Part shown: positions 20,509 through 34,854 of the stretch, piece by piece
Layout of the letters: every line of letters starts with the position of its first letter
Position numbering within the stretch: position 1 is the stretch's first letter
Assembly (NCBI GenBank): GCA_014904985.1
Contig: MU129123.1
Span: forward strand, 33,042-91,985
Length of the DNA: 58,944 nt
Reading direction: 5' to 3'
Source of the DNA: Hydnum rufescens UP504
Lineage: Eukaryota; Basidiomycota; Agaricomycetes; Cantharellales; Hydnaceae
Notes under the pieces: generated by a model
What the model saw: only the letters and a program-made list of their open reading frames with translations
Told to the model about the DNA's origin: nothing
Database searches by the model: none
Position numbers and translations under genes: made by a program

Positions 20509-22825
20509 ATGGCTGCGGCTGTCGCGTCCATGTCACCATTTCTCCCCTCTGGGACCTTGGATAGAGGCGTCTCGGCGCCAGAGACTAGAGATGCACCCAA
20601 GTTGCCCAATTTCACTGCCAACTTACAACAAGGGCTCAACAATCTAGTTGCAAATCCTATAACTTTTGTCGAGGCTGAAGACGCTAATCCTACTATTCAG
20701 CCAACGCCCAATATGATTGTACTTGACGATGCCGTACTCAAACCTCCACCAGACGCGCTAGCCGTCTCACAACCTGTGGGTTTATTTCGAGCGTGTCGTT
20801 GCAGTATATATTGATCACCCGGTACCCAAGGCTCCTCCACTTCTCTCTGCCTCACCGTCCTCGTCTCCCCTTACCGAACAATCCATTGCTCCCAGCCAAG
20901 GCCGAAATTCTTCGTCGTTATACCCTCCGAAATCAGTCATGCCTGGATGAAAGGGGCGGCCAATGTGGGTCGTGGCCTTTACAATAATGGCAACACATGC
21001 TTCCTCAATTCCGTCCTCCAATGTCTCGTTCACACCCCCGCTCTCATTAAAATCATCAGTGTCCATATGCCTGCGCTCTGCTCAAATAAGGGGTTTTGCA
21101 TGATGTGCAGATTTCGCACCGTGGCTATACAAGCCATTGGCACCAGTGGGGAGGGCACCAATGTGGGGAGTTCACGAAGCTTCAATCCTAGTTCGATTAC
21201 TAGCAACCTCAAAAACATTGCTAAAAGCTTGCGACTTGGGCGGCAAGAGGATGCTCACGAATTTCTTCGATATTCCATCGATGCCTTCCAAAGGGCAGCG
21301 CTCTATGGTACTGATCCGTGCGTAGATCCGTGCACACTCGATTTTATATGAGTCTTAAGACCGAACACTCTTTCTTTAGAAAACTACCACACAGCGTAAA
21401 GGAGACTACTTGGGTACATAAACTGTTCGGAGGAAGATTGCGTTCCCGAGTCACCTGTAACGTGTGTAAGCACCCGTCGGATACATTCGACTCCATCCTC
21501 GACCTCAGTATCGACGTTCGCGATCGGTCGTCGGTCCGCGATGCCTTGAGGCTTTTGTTGCCGTCGACTTGTTGTCCGGATCAGACAAGTATAAATGCGA
21601 AAAATGCAAGAAACACGTCGTCGCTACTAAGCAATTTACGATCCACGATGCACCACAAATTTTGACTATCCACCTTAAACGATTTACTCCTTTAGGACGG
21701 AAAATGGGCCATCCAGTGCGCTATGACGAACACCTTTCGCTTGCCAAATACATGAGTGCTGGGCAGGTATGCTTTTTTGCCACAAGTAAATGTAAGGCAG
21801 TCCATTCACAAGATTTTCAGTTCGGACCCAGATATTCACTCTACGGAGTAATATCACACGCCGGCAGCGGTCCTAACTCGGGCCATTACTACGCTCATGT
21901 CAAGTCGAAGACAAGTTCTTGGCATGAGATGAATGACGAAACCGTGTCCCCGTCACGAGTTCCTCTCGGGCTCAAGAATGCGTACGTACTATTGTATCAA
22001 AAAGACCAAGGACAGGTATTGGAGCAGGTGGTGTCTGCTCCAGTGTTGGCGGCGGCAGCGGAGATTGTACCTGGGCCAAGTCGTGCTGCTCTGCTGGCGG
22101 CCGGAAAGAAGCGGAAAGCAGAAGAGGACGAGGAAGACATTGGCGTCAAAGCAATAGCTCCATCACTTCCTGCGGATCCCAACCTCTCCCCCATCTTTAA
22201 AATGCCAAAATTCGATCTCCCCGTAATTCCCCAGATGGATCCGGCAACTTCATCATTATCCGCCAAAATCAAGGCTGTTGGATCGTCCACCCCGTCCCCG
22301 CGCGCCCTCGCTGGACTCCAGTCTTTAATGGAGTATGGCGGTGATACCTCATCCGGTCCCGACGAACCCGAGTCTGTGCATGAACCTGTCGCGAGCACTT
22401 CAAAAGCTCTCCCATCCCCATTATTGGCAGTTGCCTCCACTGCGACCCTCAGTTCTCGCGAAGCGTCCCCCTCAGATTACTACCCTGCTGATCCACCAAC
22501 CCCCTCAGCTGCAGCACCCACTGCCGCAGGCCCCTCCACAATTGAGGCCACCAACTTCTATGGTAAATCTAGTCAAGACCGATTTAAAAAGCGACGACAT
22601 TCAGATGAGAACGCACGGGACGACCTTCCGATTCACCACCGCCTCGCGGGGAAGTCCAAGGCCAGGCGTAAGGATCGTCGGGATTATAACTCGCCCTTTT
22701 CCAAGAGTGCCCTACGTGCTAATCTGGGGGATGATCGCTCTGGCTCGTCGATTTTATTTGCGCATCGTCCTAATAGGTTAAGCGCAAAGGACCGTATGAG
22801 ACCTAAAAAGCACATGCTTATTTGA
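20509..22825 (+). CDS. Ubiquitin-specific protease, USP36/USP42 (UBP16-like) type
   Basis: Cysteine deubiquitinase of family C19. The N-terminal region is disordered. The Cys box is GRGLYNNGNTCFLNSVLQCL (about 20970-21030; catalytic Cys in NTCFLN), then GFCMMC and RLGRQEDAHEFLRY. Finger Cys pairs CNVCKHP and CEKCKKH follow, then LTIHLKRF and the His box GPNSGHYYAHVKS...WHEMND, ending NAYVLLYQK. The long C-terminal tail is Pro/Ser-rich and becomes Lys/Arg-rich. Introns: about 20776-20804, about 21318-21379 (GTGCGT donor) and 21767-21820. Single-base frame breaks at 20945-20955 (PG-WKG) and 21546-21556 need checking. The nearest animal relatives USP36/USP42 act in the nucleus/nucleolus. It starts 165 bp after NOB1 on the same strand. 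Confidence 0.88.
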
Positions 22826-22982
22826 ACCAAGCTTTTTCAACGAGCATATGGCGTCCTAAAGTATAGATACCAGCATTTTATTCCACTCATAGTAGCTTGG
22901 ACTTGTATTACTTATATATATTACTTGGCTTCTTGACAACCTCAATGACCATGCTATTATGCCACGTCGGCCCTCAAAACGA

Positions 22983-24808
22983 TTACAGTTTCGCCTTCAC
23001 CTCCTCCTTGGGTGCGGCATCGTACCAAATTACTGTGACTGTGACATCATCCCTAAAGCTCCGTGCCAGCCCATCTGGTATCGAGACCAGGCGGGCTAGA
23101 TGCTCTCGATCCGCACCGCCAAACGCATTCCGAATAAGATGCGTCCCCACATGTTCATCTATAAATGCCCACTGCCCTGCTTTGCGAGCCTTGCCCGTGT
23201 CTTTCTCTTCTTTTCCTTGTACGCCCTCTGCACCTACGGTCTCGCGCACAGAGGCCGCGAGGACAGGCTTGGGCACCGCGCCTTTCAGACCTGACATGTA
23301 TCCCCCGACCAGGGACACCACTTCGCGTGAGGATAGTTGATCCCAAAGCCCATCCGTAGCTAGTACGACGAACTTGAGGGTGGATTTGGATGTGGAATCT
23401 TTGTCAGCAGGAGACCCCGAGCGATTTGATGAAGGATCGGGTAGGAAGGAGAGTTTGCGGTGGGTCACAACGGGTTCAGAAGTGACATACGGGGGTGTCT
23501 TGAGATCGGGACGTGGTGATCGATGATCGGTCCCGGGGGTAACAGGTTCTGAGCGAGGCTGGATACGAGGACAAGATCAATATCCTGAAGAGAATATATA
23601 AACAACAGGCTAACCTCGCTTGGACTTCTCGAGACCATTTATAACGAGCGTCCCGAAGGCTCGACTTGGTTCTAGGCCGCCGAGAATACGACCCCGTTGA
23701 ATTACCGAAGAGGCCTCGTCCGGTGGATGCTCCGATTGTATACTGCCATGTGGCGAAATATCAGATATAAGCCTTACACACTACTCCATTACGGGCTCAC
23801 CGCTTTAATTCATTGGGATTTCGCCCTGTCTGGTCTTCAGTGAGAACCTCAGCACGCCAATAGCCAGGGCTGCCATCGGAAGGCTCCTCCCAATACCCTG
23901 CAACAGCACGACTATCCCCCGTGCATGCCACGTACATGTTCCTCCTGGCAGTGTCCAACATTGCAAGCAATGCACAGGAGCCAGACATGCTGGGAAGCAT
24001 CACCGCTGATGCCATTGGATGTTCATAAGGTTTAGTGTCAGACTGGTCAGCCTTGATGCGTTCTAAAAGCTGGATAGGCGCGTTCACGATGTGCGAGTCA
24101 AGTTTGGCGAAAGCAGTCTTGATGGCAAGCTCCACGTATGTGGGATCCGCATCGAATTCATATTTGGAAGGCGCAGGAATGGTCTTCGAGAATGAAAGGA
24201 GAGACTTGGCATAAGATAAGGATAGCCCAGGTTTCGGCGGACTGTACGGTGAGGGCGTGGATATCAGAGAAGAAATCTCCATTGCCACTGCTGGGATGAG
24301 GACTTTGGAGAGTAGCTTCGAGGTATATGGACCTGCATGCCCATCCATGACAGCAAAGAAAAGAAGATCCCCAGACGGCGCTTCCGACGAAGTATCCCGC
24401 TCGACAAGTGCTTGAGAATGCGCGTCTTCTATCCCACTGTTCGCACCAAGAAAGGCGGTCTGGTAATTCCAAACTTGAGAGCGTCGGGCATAAATGTCCC
24501 AGAAAATTTTATGACTGAGTCCAATTCGGGAGACACACCAATACCGCCTGGTCTTTTCACAGACTGGCCAAGCGCGTGTTCCGCAAGCGCAGATCGACTT
24601 CGACATCGCTCAGGAGGGGGAGTGTCTTTCTCATCTCCACAGATTTCCCATCTGGGCCGCGAACGCGTAAGGGGATATCGAACGTTTTTCTCGGACCTCT
24701 TGCCATGTGGTCGCGAATTGCGTCGTAATTATACCAACTCAGACCTGCAGTGGCGAGGGGTACAGTCACATAAGCCGCACGACGAAGAGTCAGACCAGTG
24801 CGAATCAT
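22983..24808 (-). CDS. PTC5: Mitochondrial PP2C phosphatase, PTC5 / pyruvate dehydrogenase phosphatase-like
   Basis: PPM-family metal-dependent phosphatase. The start MIRTGLTLRRAAYVTVPLAT (24808) is a plausible mitochondrial presequence with a hydrophobic stretch. Motifs in order: GANSGIEDAHSQAL; FFAVMDGHAGPY (metal-binding DGHxG); ARRNMYVACTGDSRAV (GDSR); LTEDQTGRNPNE; SEHPPDEASSVIQRGRILGG; LEPSRAFG; FVVLATDGLWDQLSSREVV; RDDVTVTVIWYD. In yeast Ptc5 dephosphorylates and activates pyruvate dehydrogenase E1alpha. Introns occur near 24480-24540, 23800 and 23480-23620. Frame breaks near 24579-24590 and 23644-23657 look like single-base deletions. It converges with the USP gene, 157 bp between the stops. 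Confidence 0.85.
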
Positions 24809-25096
24809 GAGACCGTTTGGCACGAGCGATGCACGCAGAATATTGCACTCGGTGGCCGTTTGATGTGCGTTCGAAGGGTATCGGGTGTTGCCGCTCGTGT
24901 GGCACCCACGAGCTGCCCGCGGTGTGAGATTCAATTATACCTCACCGCGAAGCACATGTACGATGTGTAGATACCGACGTACAAAGAGCGGGGGTCCACC
25001 GAAGGGCCTCATTGCTAATGCCCATCACAACATAACAAAACAACGATATTGATTACAGGTCAAGGTGGTGGCCTTGTGCACCACGGAATGAAGAAC

Positions 25097-28198
<3,102 letters not shown>

Positions 28199-28264
28199 CA
28201 GAGATGGTCCCAGATATTAGTGGCCTTGTGTTGGAGACAAGAAAGGCTCTAGATATATTCCGAT

Positions 28265-30045
28265 CTATATCAAAGGTTGTAAGTTGAAGCAGTCTGGAGG
28301 TGAATGGCGAATTGTCTCGACGACAACAAGACACAACGAAGATCCTCGAACGCAAATGGTAATCACATAGGTAAACACACGGAGATCTATGATACAACCG
28401 CAGTGGGCACTTCCTTGGCCAAGTCCCCGTGGACTACAGGAACCCCCAACTGAACAACCGTTGGCCCCACGAGAGACCTGTGTGCTCTTCCTCGCATTGG
28501 CGACTACTTCCAGGACACTAACCAATCCAGACCTCCACGAGACAAGCTTCTCTTCCAGCAGCTTCCACTCCGCTTGCTCGAATGCCCTCGTCATTGCCCG
28601 AGTGACGTGGAATGTTTGTGTTGGCTGCGAGAGCTTGCCGGACAGCAGTTTAGCGCGGATTGCTTGTTTCATTCGCTCACTTCAGTACGCGATCGCTTGC
28701 GAGGAAGCACGTAGATATTACCATCAATCACCCAGACTTCCACTTGACTCGATTCAATTTGAAGCGCAGAAACGATTTTACCATATGCCAAATCTTTGCC
28801 CACGTGTTGTGTTGCAAGACTCGCTAGTGTCAAAAAACGAATTTTCCGATCGAGAGCAGTAGCGTCAAGGCCTGGAATAAGAAGTAGATCAGATTAAATT
28901 CGTCAGAGTTAATACCAAGTATGCAGACCAAATTCGTTAATAGTTGAGGTATTTGCGGCCTGCCATTCCTTGTACTGTGCCAAATCACCATAGAGTAAAA
29001 TCCGAAGCAGGCCAAATAGTGGATGATCCTTGACGGTCTGTAAAGCTTTGACCTTTAACAGGTGGTTTAAGTCGAATACAGTGGGCAGCTGTAACGTCGC
29101 AACAATTGTATCTAATGCTGCAGTAGTCGCGTCTGGAGATGATTCTGGCAGCAATTCGACTCGGGACAAGAGGTACGAATACGAGGTCTCCCTAGATTTC
29201 GGTCACGTAACGACAGATCTTCAGCCGTCAGCTGGGCCAAAGAATCCAAGCAACACATACGAATCTCCCGCCTGGTTAAAGGCATCTGCAATGTTTTTGA
29301 GGAAGGCTGTCTTTTCGTCTTGGAGGACGTCCCATTGCGAAAGCCAGCGATCTACGGTACTTCGAGTAATTTGGAGGACTTCGAGATCATTGTTGGACAC
29401 AACCAAAGGTAGAAGGACGTTAACGACTTGTAGCCGCAAAGGCGATTGTCTTGGGAGGGCATTGAATAAGTTGGAGAGGCTAGATAGTAATCGTAAGATG
29501 GCCGTCGGCGAATCAAACTAAATATATCATACATTTTGTATTTAGTTGTCGGGGTCTCTGATGGTGCGGAAGAAATTGTGGCTAGCAGAGGTTCAAGATG
29601 TTCTTGTGCTTTTGACGTCTCAGGAAACAAGCTAAGGACGTGGGAATATAGTAGATTGAAAAAGCCTTCCGTTTCTGAGCGGGCGAAATCCGATTTGAAA
29701 AGTATCCGCAATTTGCTAAATCAACGTACCTCGATCGCTGCCTTGACCCAAGTTCTTCACTTCGGCCAGAACCATGATTATCGTTTGTCGACGCCTATCA
29801 CTATCTTCTTCTAACGGCTTTTGACTACCCCGTGTAATAAGGACATCTTGAAATGGCTTGATGAATGCCGCCCGTGCTTCATCTGGGAGCCCACGAGTCA
29901 AGTAATTTACGAGCTCTTGGATCTGGCGTTTGATAGTTTGGGAGGAATCATTATTATTCCCGGAAAAAACTAATGCATTATACCCTCGTACCTGCTCCTC
30001 GAATGTCCCCTCTGCGAACAGGGATACCGAGTCGGACTTCAACAT
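28265..30045 (-). CDS. Eukaryotic translation initiation factor 3 subunit M (eIF3m)
   Basis: PCI-domain subunit of eIF3, which binds the 40S ribosome and promotes 43S pre-initiation complex assembly. It starts MLKSDSVSLFAEGTFEEQV at 30045. Recognisable segments: QELVNYLTRGLPDEARAAF, ILFKSDFARSETEGFFNLLY, then LPTVFDLNHLLKVKALQTVK and HPLFGLLRILLYGDLAQYKE, matching human eIF3m FDHLLTLKPV and the following helix. The PCI/winged-helix end is KIRFLTLASLATQHVGKDLA, YGKIVSALQIESSQVEVWVID, AIRAKLLSGKLSQPTQTFHV. The final helix SWRSGLVSVLEVVANARK is followed by an unconserved tail. About six short introns. Its promoter side faces the Tls1-like gene's 3' end, about 380 bp away. Confidence 0.88.
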
Positions 30046-30422
30046 TTTTTTCTGGAGGCGCGTTTCGGCACTACCCGTGAGACTGACACGTGGTGAATGA
30101 CTGCCGAATTGGGTGGCGACGCCGACAAGGAACAGGGAATAAACAGTGGAATGAGCAAGGGATCAGGATCGCATTCCTGATTCTGAATATTAATGTCCCC
30201 GCAATTCGTCCTTCGTTTTCGCAATGGCGGCAGTATTTCTTCCCTCGTCTCTTGCACAATACCTTTGGTGGCGAGTTCATAGAGCGTATAAGTTTGTACA
30301 GAAAAGTAATTACTTGAGAGCCCACGTCCTTGGGGTCACAATAGGACCACCACCATCGTCATTCCTACCGTCGTATGAGCACAACAGACAAATACAAATA
30401 GAACCCGCAATCCAGGGATCGT

Positions 30423-31590
30423 TCATTTCCTCATCCTCTTCTTGAACCGTTCCATGACCTGGTCATCCGTCGCCATTTCTCTCCGATCGGCCCGAGGATG
30501 TCTCTTCGTTTCTGGCTCGATGGGAAGACCTTGAGCCTCCAACTTGGCGAGCCGAAGAGCCTCAGCATCAGATTGTAGAGTAACATGAGGCTTGAAAACT
30601 AGCCAAGAGGCATTAGTCGAGAACGATCATATAAAATAGACGAGCATACATCTCGTGGTGGACAGATCGGGCTCGTTCGACTGAGTCTGCTGGCGCTGCA
30701 GTTTCGCACGTCGCTCATCGGCAACCAAGCGTTTCGCCTTCTCTGTTTCTTCGATATTTTTAAGCCGTACGCTACGACATGAGAGGGACCAATAAGATTC
30801 TGGGCCGTAGTGATAAAAGTGAAATCACTCACTCCATACCCAAGTCAACTTCTGGAATGGCAGTGAGCATCGTCGCGCTATTCGTCACATTTCCCTCCTC
30901 CTCTGCGACCTTCTGCTTGATGCGATATTTCTCCTCGATCCTGAAGAGCTCCTCATGAGGATCATATGGTGCCTCCTCTTTCGGGCTATCGTCTCCTGCG
31001 TTTGCCCCCGTCGCTTTTTCAGGTTTTCCTCAATGTATGCCATCCTAAAACGACTTTAGGAGCTAATCAATGTGTAAAACGAGAGATAGCGCACATGTGC
31101 TTGTCAACATCTAGAGCATTAGTTTGTTGTGTGAAGTTATTTGAGCGTACTAGCTTCCTGGTTTTCGTCTCCTCATCGTCGAGACCCCTGAAAAGAGGAA
31201 ATAATGCTCGGCTTTATTGGCGAAAATGGAAGAGATCAAAACTCACTCTTCTTCTTCATGCTCATCCGGTTTCTTGGGTTGAAGCCGTATTTCTCCCCTT
31301 CCTCCTCCTCAATCTTAGCCTTCCGTTTCTTCTTTGTGTCTCCCTTGTTGAGCTTCGCTACATCGATACCCTTATGAGGTCGCTGCAATTTTCGTAAAGC
31401 CAATAGTTCCTGTAGGCTACACGCTATCCCGTCACTGAGCCAATTGCAAATTATACCGGTGGGACTGGCCAGACTCACTCTATTTTCTCCTCTCCTCCTT
31501 TGGCCTGTTCCTCTCCATTAGTACTCTCGTCTGGCTCCTCAGATACGGGACGCTTCCGGGGTTGACCTTGGCGGAGCGTTTCTTGAACAT
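30423..31590 (-). CDS. Tls1 / C9orf78 (HCA59) family spliceosome-associated protein
   Basis: Small charged nuclear protein. It starts MFKKRSAKVNPG (31590). Conserved stretches: LQELLALRKLQRPHKGIDVA, the Lys-rich KKKRKAKIEEEEGEKYG, SNNFTQQTNALDVDKHM-type sequence near 31080-31180, AIPEVDLGM, RLKNIEETEKAKRLVADERR, and the C-terminus ATDDQVMERFKKRMRK, parallel to ATDDYHYEKFKRMNRR in human C9orf78. In fission yeast Tls1 regulates splicing of shelterin and heterochromatin gene transcripts; human C9orf78 binds the spliceosome. Introns separate each block, the last near 30598-30650. A frame change just after the first exon segment (about 31545) may be an indel. Assigned by motif order. Confidence 0.82.
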
Positions 31591-31706
31591 GACCGATCGC
31601 GAGCGGATCAGAAAGGAATTGATTCGTTAGTTTACACAATTGAATGCCAGGGCGGACTCAACGCCCGGTAGATTCCGGCAGCCGGTCGCCTTGCAACTAC
31701 CAAAAC

Positions 31707-32788
31707 ATGTCCCATCAACATGGGGGTCATTCGGAGCACGCAATGTACGCCCACCCCCCACCCCCACTGCCGGGGGGCTATCAAACTATCGCCCCTCCCC
31801 CTGGGGCGAATTTCTATCGGGAGCTTCCACCAATTCAGCAACAACAGCCATCTCCCGCGCAAGGTACGCGCCAACGAGCATCATCCAGTGCACGCCGTCA
31901 GCCAAGTGCTCCCGCTACGAGTACCCAAGTCTCTAGTCCTTACACTGAAGGCGGCACTAACCTTCAACCACCAAATCCATCCGCACCGTACAATATTCCT
32001 GCTCCGACGCGCCAAAAATCCAAGGCATACTCGACATCGCTTGCCGCACACAGTGATGACTTGAAGTATCAGGGGAAATATAAAGATTTGAAACGGAAAG
32101 TTCGAGAAATTGAAGCGGTGAGTGCATGCCCCCCATGTATTGGATAAATCCCGATGTACTTAGGATGGATGCAGGACAACGACAAACTCCATCTAAAGGT
32201 ACTGAAAACGAAGCGTAATATCCAGCGTATTCGTCTAGAGCGGGCGTCAGTCCAAATCGCGTCTATCAGATCTCTATTATCACGTTTTGACTCAGCCCCC
32301 TCAGAATTTTGTATGAACGCCTAGCAGCCCTTGGGGAGACAGATCTTCCTCAGATGGAGCATGATCCCCACTTCGCTGCGTCAGCACTCCAGCAACACCA
32401 ACAGCAACATATGGATCCTCGCGCCTTCTCACGTCCTCCCCACGAACAACTTGCCGCCGGGCCAAGCGTTAGCATTGACCCACGACATTATGCCCCTCAA
32501 GGTCCCCCCGAGTCACATTATGAATCCCATGATCTCCATCGGCCTCACACGAATGGCGGAAATGGGGAGCCGTTACCCCTGGGTCAACAAGAGGGGCCGC
32601 ACCACCGCACTATTGCCCAAATGGCGCCACGACCATCGTCCCGGGAAACTGGTGATTCAGTGGCATTGCAAAATCTTGCCGTCCAGGCGTTGGAGCAAAA
32701 ACGTGAAGGTGAAAATGGCAATGCTAATGGGAATCTGGACGTGGCTGGGCGAGATGGAGGGCAGGGCATTGATATTGTGCGGGACTAA
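31707..32788 (+). CDS. INO80 complex subunit F domain-like protein
   Basis: The start MSHQHGGHSEHAMYAHPPPP (31707) opens a Pro/Gln-rich disordered region; an in-frame ATG at 31644 is an alternative. The conserved block spans three exons: YQGKYKDLKRKVREIEA, DNDKLHLKVLKTKRNIQRIR, and LERAILYERLAALGE. This basic coiled coil is typical of the INO80 subunit F / TFPT-like domain in fungal chromatin proteins. Introns are 32118-32174 (GTGAGT donor) and about 32246-32304. The tail is His/Gln/Pro-rich with no domain and ends GGQGIDIVRD. A role in ATP-dependent chromatin remodelling is inferred from the domain only. It is divergent from the Tls1-like gene, about 115 bp between the starts. Confidence 0.7.
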
Positions 32789-32879
32789 TTTGTGAAGCTT
32801 CTCTGGACTGTGGACTCGCATTCCATCCCTTACTACTTTGTAATGATTTCCTGTGTTGATACGAGACATTCTGTTGTGC

Positions 32880-34050
32880 TGGGACTTGCTATGAATACCC
32901 CTTTCGGCGATTATCACACCTCGAAAACGCGGCTGCCTTGAGGTGGAAAGGAGAATTGGAAATGTAACAGGACGCAACACAGTGGACATCAAAGGCTGTT
33001 CCGAAGGACGGAACCCCCAACAACTGCGCACAGCCAAATACAGGAATGCGTTTCAAATTAAAGCCCGGTGGGTCAAGTGCAATATCCGCAAACCTGTGCA
33101 TCAGTGACGACGAGAGAATACCGGGGATCCAAGGAATTCGATCATTCCATATATTGCTGATGTGGGACGGTAACCTAAGGGAGCCGAAGATGATGTTTAA
33201 ACTCAGACCACCCTTTCAGTCAGATCCAAGTCACCGAGAGGGCCAGAAGCCCCGGATTCCACATTGTAATACGATCAGCAAGCAAGTTTTCCTCGCGGTT
33301 CTCGCGGTATATGGAAACCATCTCACCTTGCGATCACGATGAGTGCGTTGGATTACAATTCGATGTAACGATCGATGCAAAGATATCAGCTGGAGAAGTA
33401 AACAAGAGCATACCTAGATCCCAAGGGCGAAGTCGATTGACCACAACCCATCTCATGAGCAGGGTGAAGTGAGAAACAGGTGCCTTTCATAATGTAGACC
33501 AAGGGGTCGCGATTTAAGACCGTTTCAGGGAAAATAATGGTAGACGCATTCGGATCGTGACGTGAGAGACAAGCTCGGGTGATTCTGGCGAACTGTAAAT
33601 TAGACTTTATGTGGTTCGAGGTGACACGCTGCCAGCACGTTGCACCAGAGAGAAACGAGTTTTTACCGGCGCTTTAATTGGTTCCACTTAGTAGGGAGGA
33701 TAATGGGGCTCTCGAATGAATAGACGAAAAAAGATGAGGACCTGGCATCTTTAACATAGTGTCCCTGAAGCGCAGAGTTATTGACAGGGGACGAATGGCT
33801 GCCAGGGAAACCACTAGCTCAGGAAACCGCGAGAGCCGGCAGGTAACAGGAATCCGTCCGAAAGAAACCTCATTGAAGAACTCAGGAACTTTACAACAGT
33901 ATGAGGCTCATACTGTAAGAAATCTTGGTAAGAAACACGGGCGCCGCTGCCGAACCCCTTGTACATAATATATGTAGACTCTAACCTTTCTAGAAATTAG
34001 CCCCTGTCCTTGGGACGAGTAAAATCATGCCTGCTTCTATAATTCAATGC
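32880..34050 (-). other. Possible minus-strand gene, unrecognised
   Basis: Several minus-strand open segments look exon-like. Examples are SYQDFLQYEPHTVVKFL (about 33870-33930), LQFARITRACLSRHDPNAST (about 33540-33600) followed by ETVLNRDPLVYIMKGTCF, GEMVSIYRENREENLLADR (about 33260-33320), and IPGILSSSLMHRFADIALD with FNLKRIPVFGCAQLLGV (32890-33130). Candidate splice sites exist between them. I could not recognise a family or assemble one continuous frame, so this may be a rapidly evolving gene or chance openness. Confidence 0.3.
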
Positions 34051-34232
34051 CTTCTCAAACAGCTAGGTGAAATAACGATCTCTGTCGCCCCGCCTATATT
34101 GCGCTGAACACCCCAGTCATTCGTAGAAAACATGCTTCGTCAAATGGTGGGCTGAATCATACCAATCGTAAACAGACTCCAATGGCAAACAGATATGGTG
34201 ATGAGGGAACCCGTACAGTAGAATCCTGCGAA

Positions 34233-34795
34233 TCATCGCCCAGGGGCGTGTTTTATATTATGCTCCCGAGTAAAGGCATTGAACTCGGTCTCTTTGGATT
34301 TATATTGTGATATCAGGTTAGTTAATACTTGCTGTATCTATGAACAGAACGTACAAGCTTGAGCGCAGGCAAGGGGTAGCCGACGAGAGATACAACATAC
34401 CCCATTCCGATTGGTCTGAAGAGCGGGGACGACGTCCTTCACAGTACGCTCAACAAGCACCCCACCAATGAGGCGAAAACATTTGCGATTGGGTTCTTTG
34501 CCCAAGGTTTCATTTAAAGTCGTTAAGACAAGTCTTCAAGAGCCTAGGAGTCAGGTGGACCTTCCTGATAGAGCGGTAGGAAATACGTACTCGTGCTCTT
34601 CAGCCTCAGATTCAAGTTCACCGATCTTTTGCGCCAATGTCTGCAATTCATTCTGCAGGCGGCTGAAAGACACTTGAATCTCTTCGAAATAGAACCAACT
34701 TGAGGACCAGGCCTATAGGGGAGATAAAATGCACCAAGACCTTGATCGGAGAGTTTTTGAGGCGCAGTAGCCTTGGATGTGGACTTGGAGGCCAT
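34233..34795 (-). CDS. GIM4: Prefoldin subunit 2
   Basis: Beta-type subunit of the hexameric prefoldin (GimC) co-chaperone, which delivers unfolded actin and tubulin to the CCT chaperonin. Exons give MASKSTSKATAPQKLSDQ, then FSRLQNELQTLAQKIGELES (N-terminal coiled-coil helix), NETLGKEPNRKCFRLIGGVL followed by VERTVKDVVPALQTNRNG (the beta-hairpin core; RKCxRxxGGVLVERTV is diagnostic), and finally NLISQYKSKETEFNAFTREH ending KHAPGR. Introns are near 34700-34740, 34545-34590 and 34350-34400. Length about 115 residues, as usual. Its start is 59 bp from the NDUFS8 start on the other strand. Confidence 0.88.
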
Positions 34796-34854
34796 CTCGG
34801 AAAATGCCGAAGTTGTGCCCAAGATTCGCCAGTTCCCGTTTGTCGTCGAGGAGA
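34796..34854. promoter_or_regulatory. Shared 59-bp divergent promoter / 5' region
   Basis: Only 59 bases separate the start codons of prefoldin 2 (-) and NDUFS8 (+). The two 5' UTRs and core promoters must therefore overlap each other or the neighbouring coding sequence. No TATA box is visible. Confidence 0.6.

Noticed and set aside
31632..31874. Minus-strand frame antisense to the INO80F-like gene start
   Set aside because: It is a shadow of the Pro/Gln-rich plus-strand exon. The conserved coiled-coil block confirms the plus strand.
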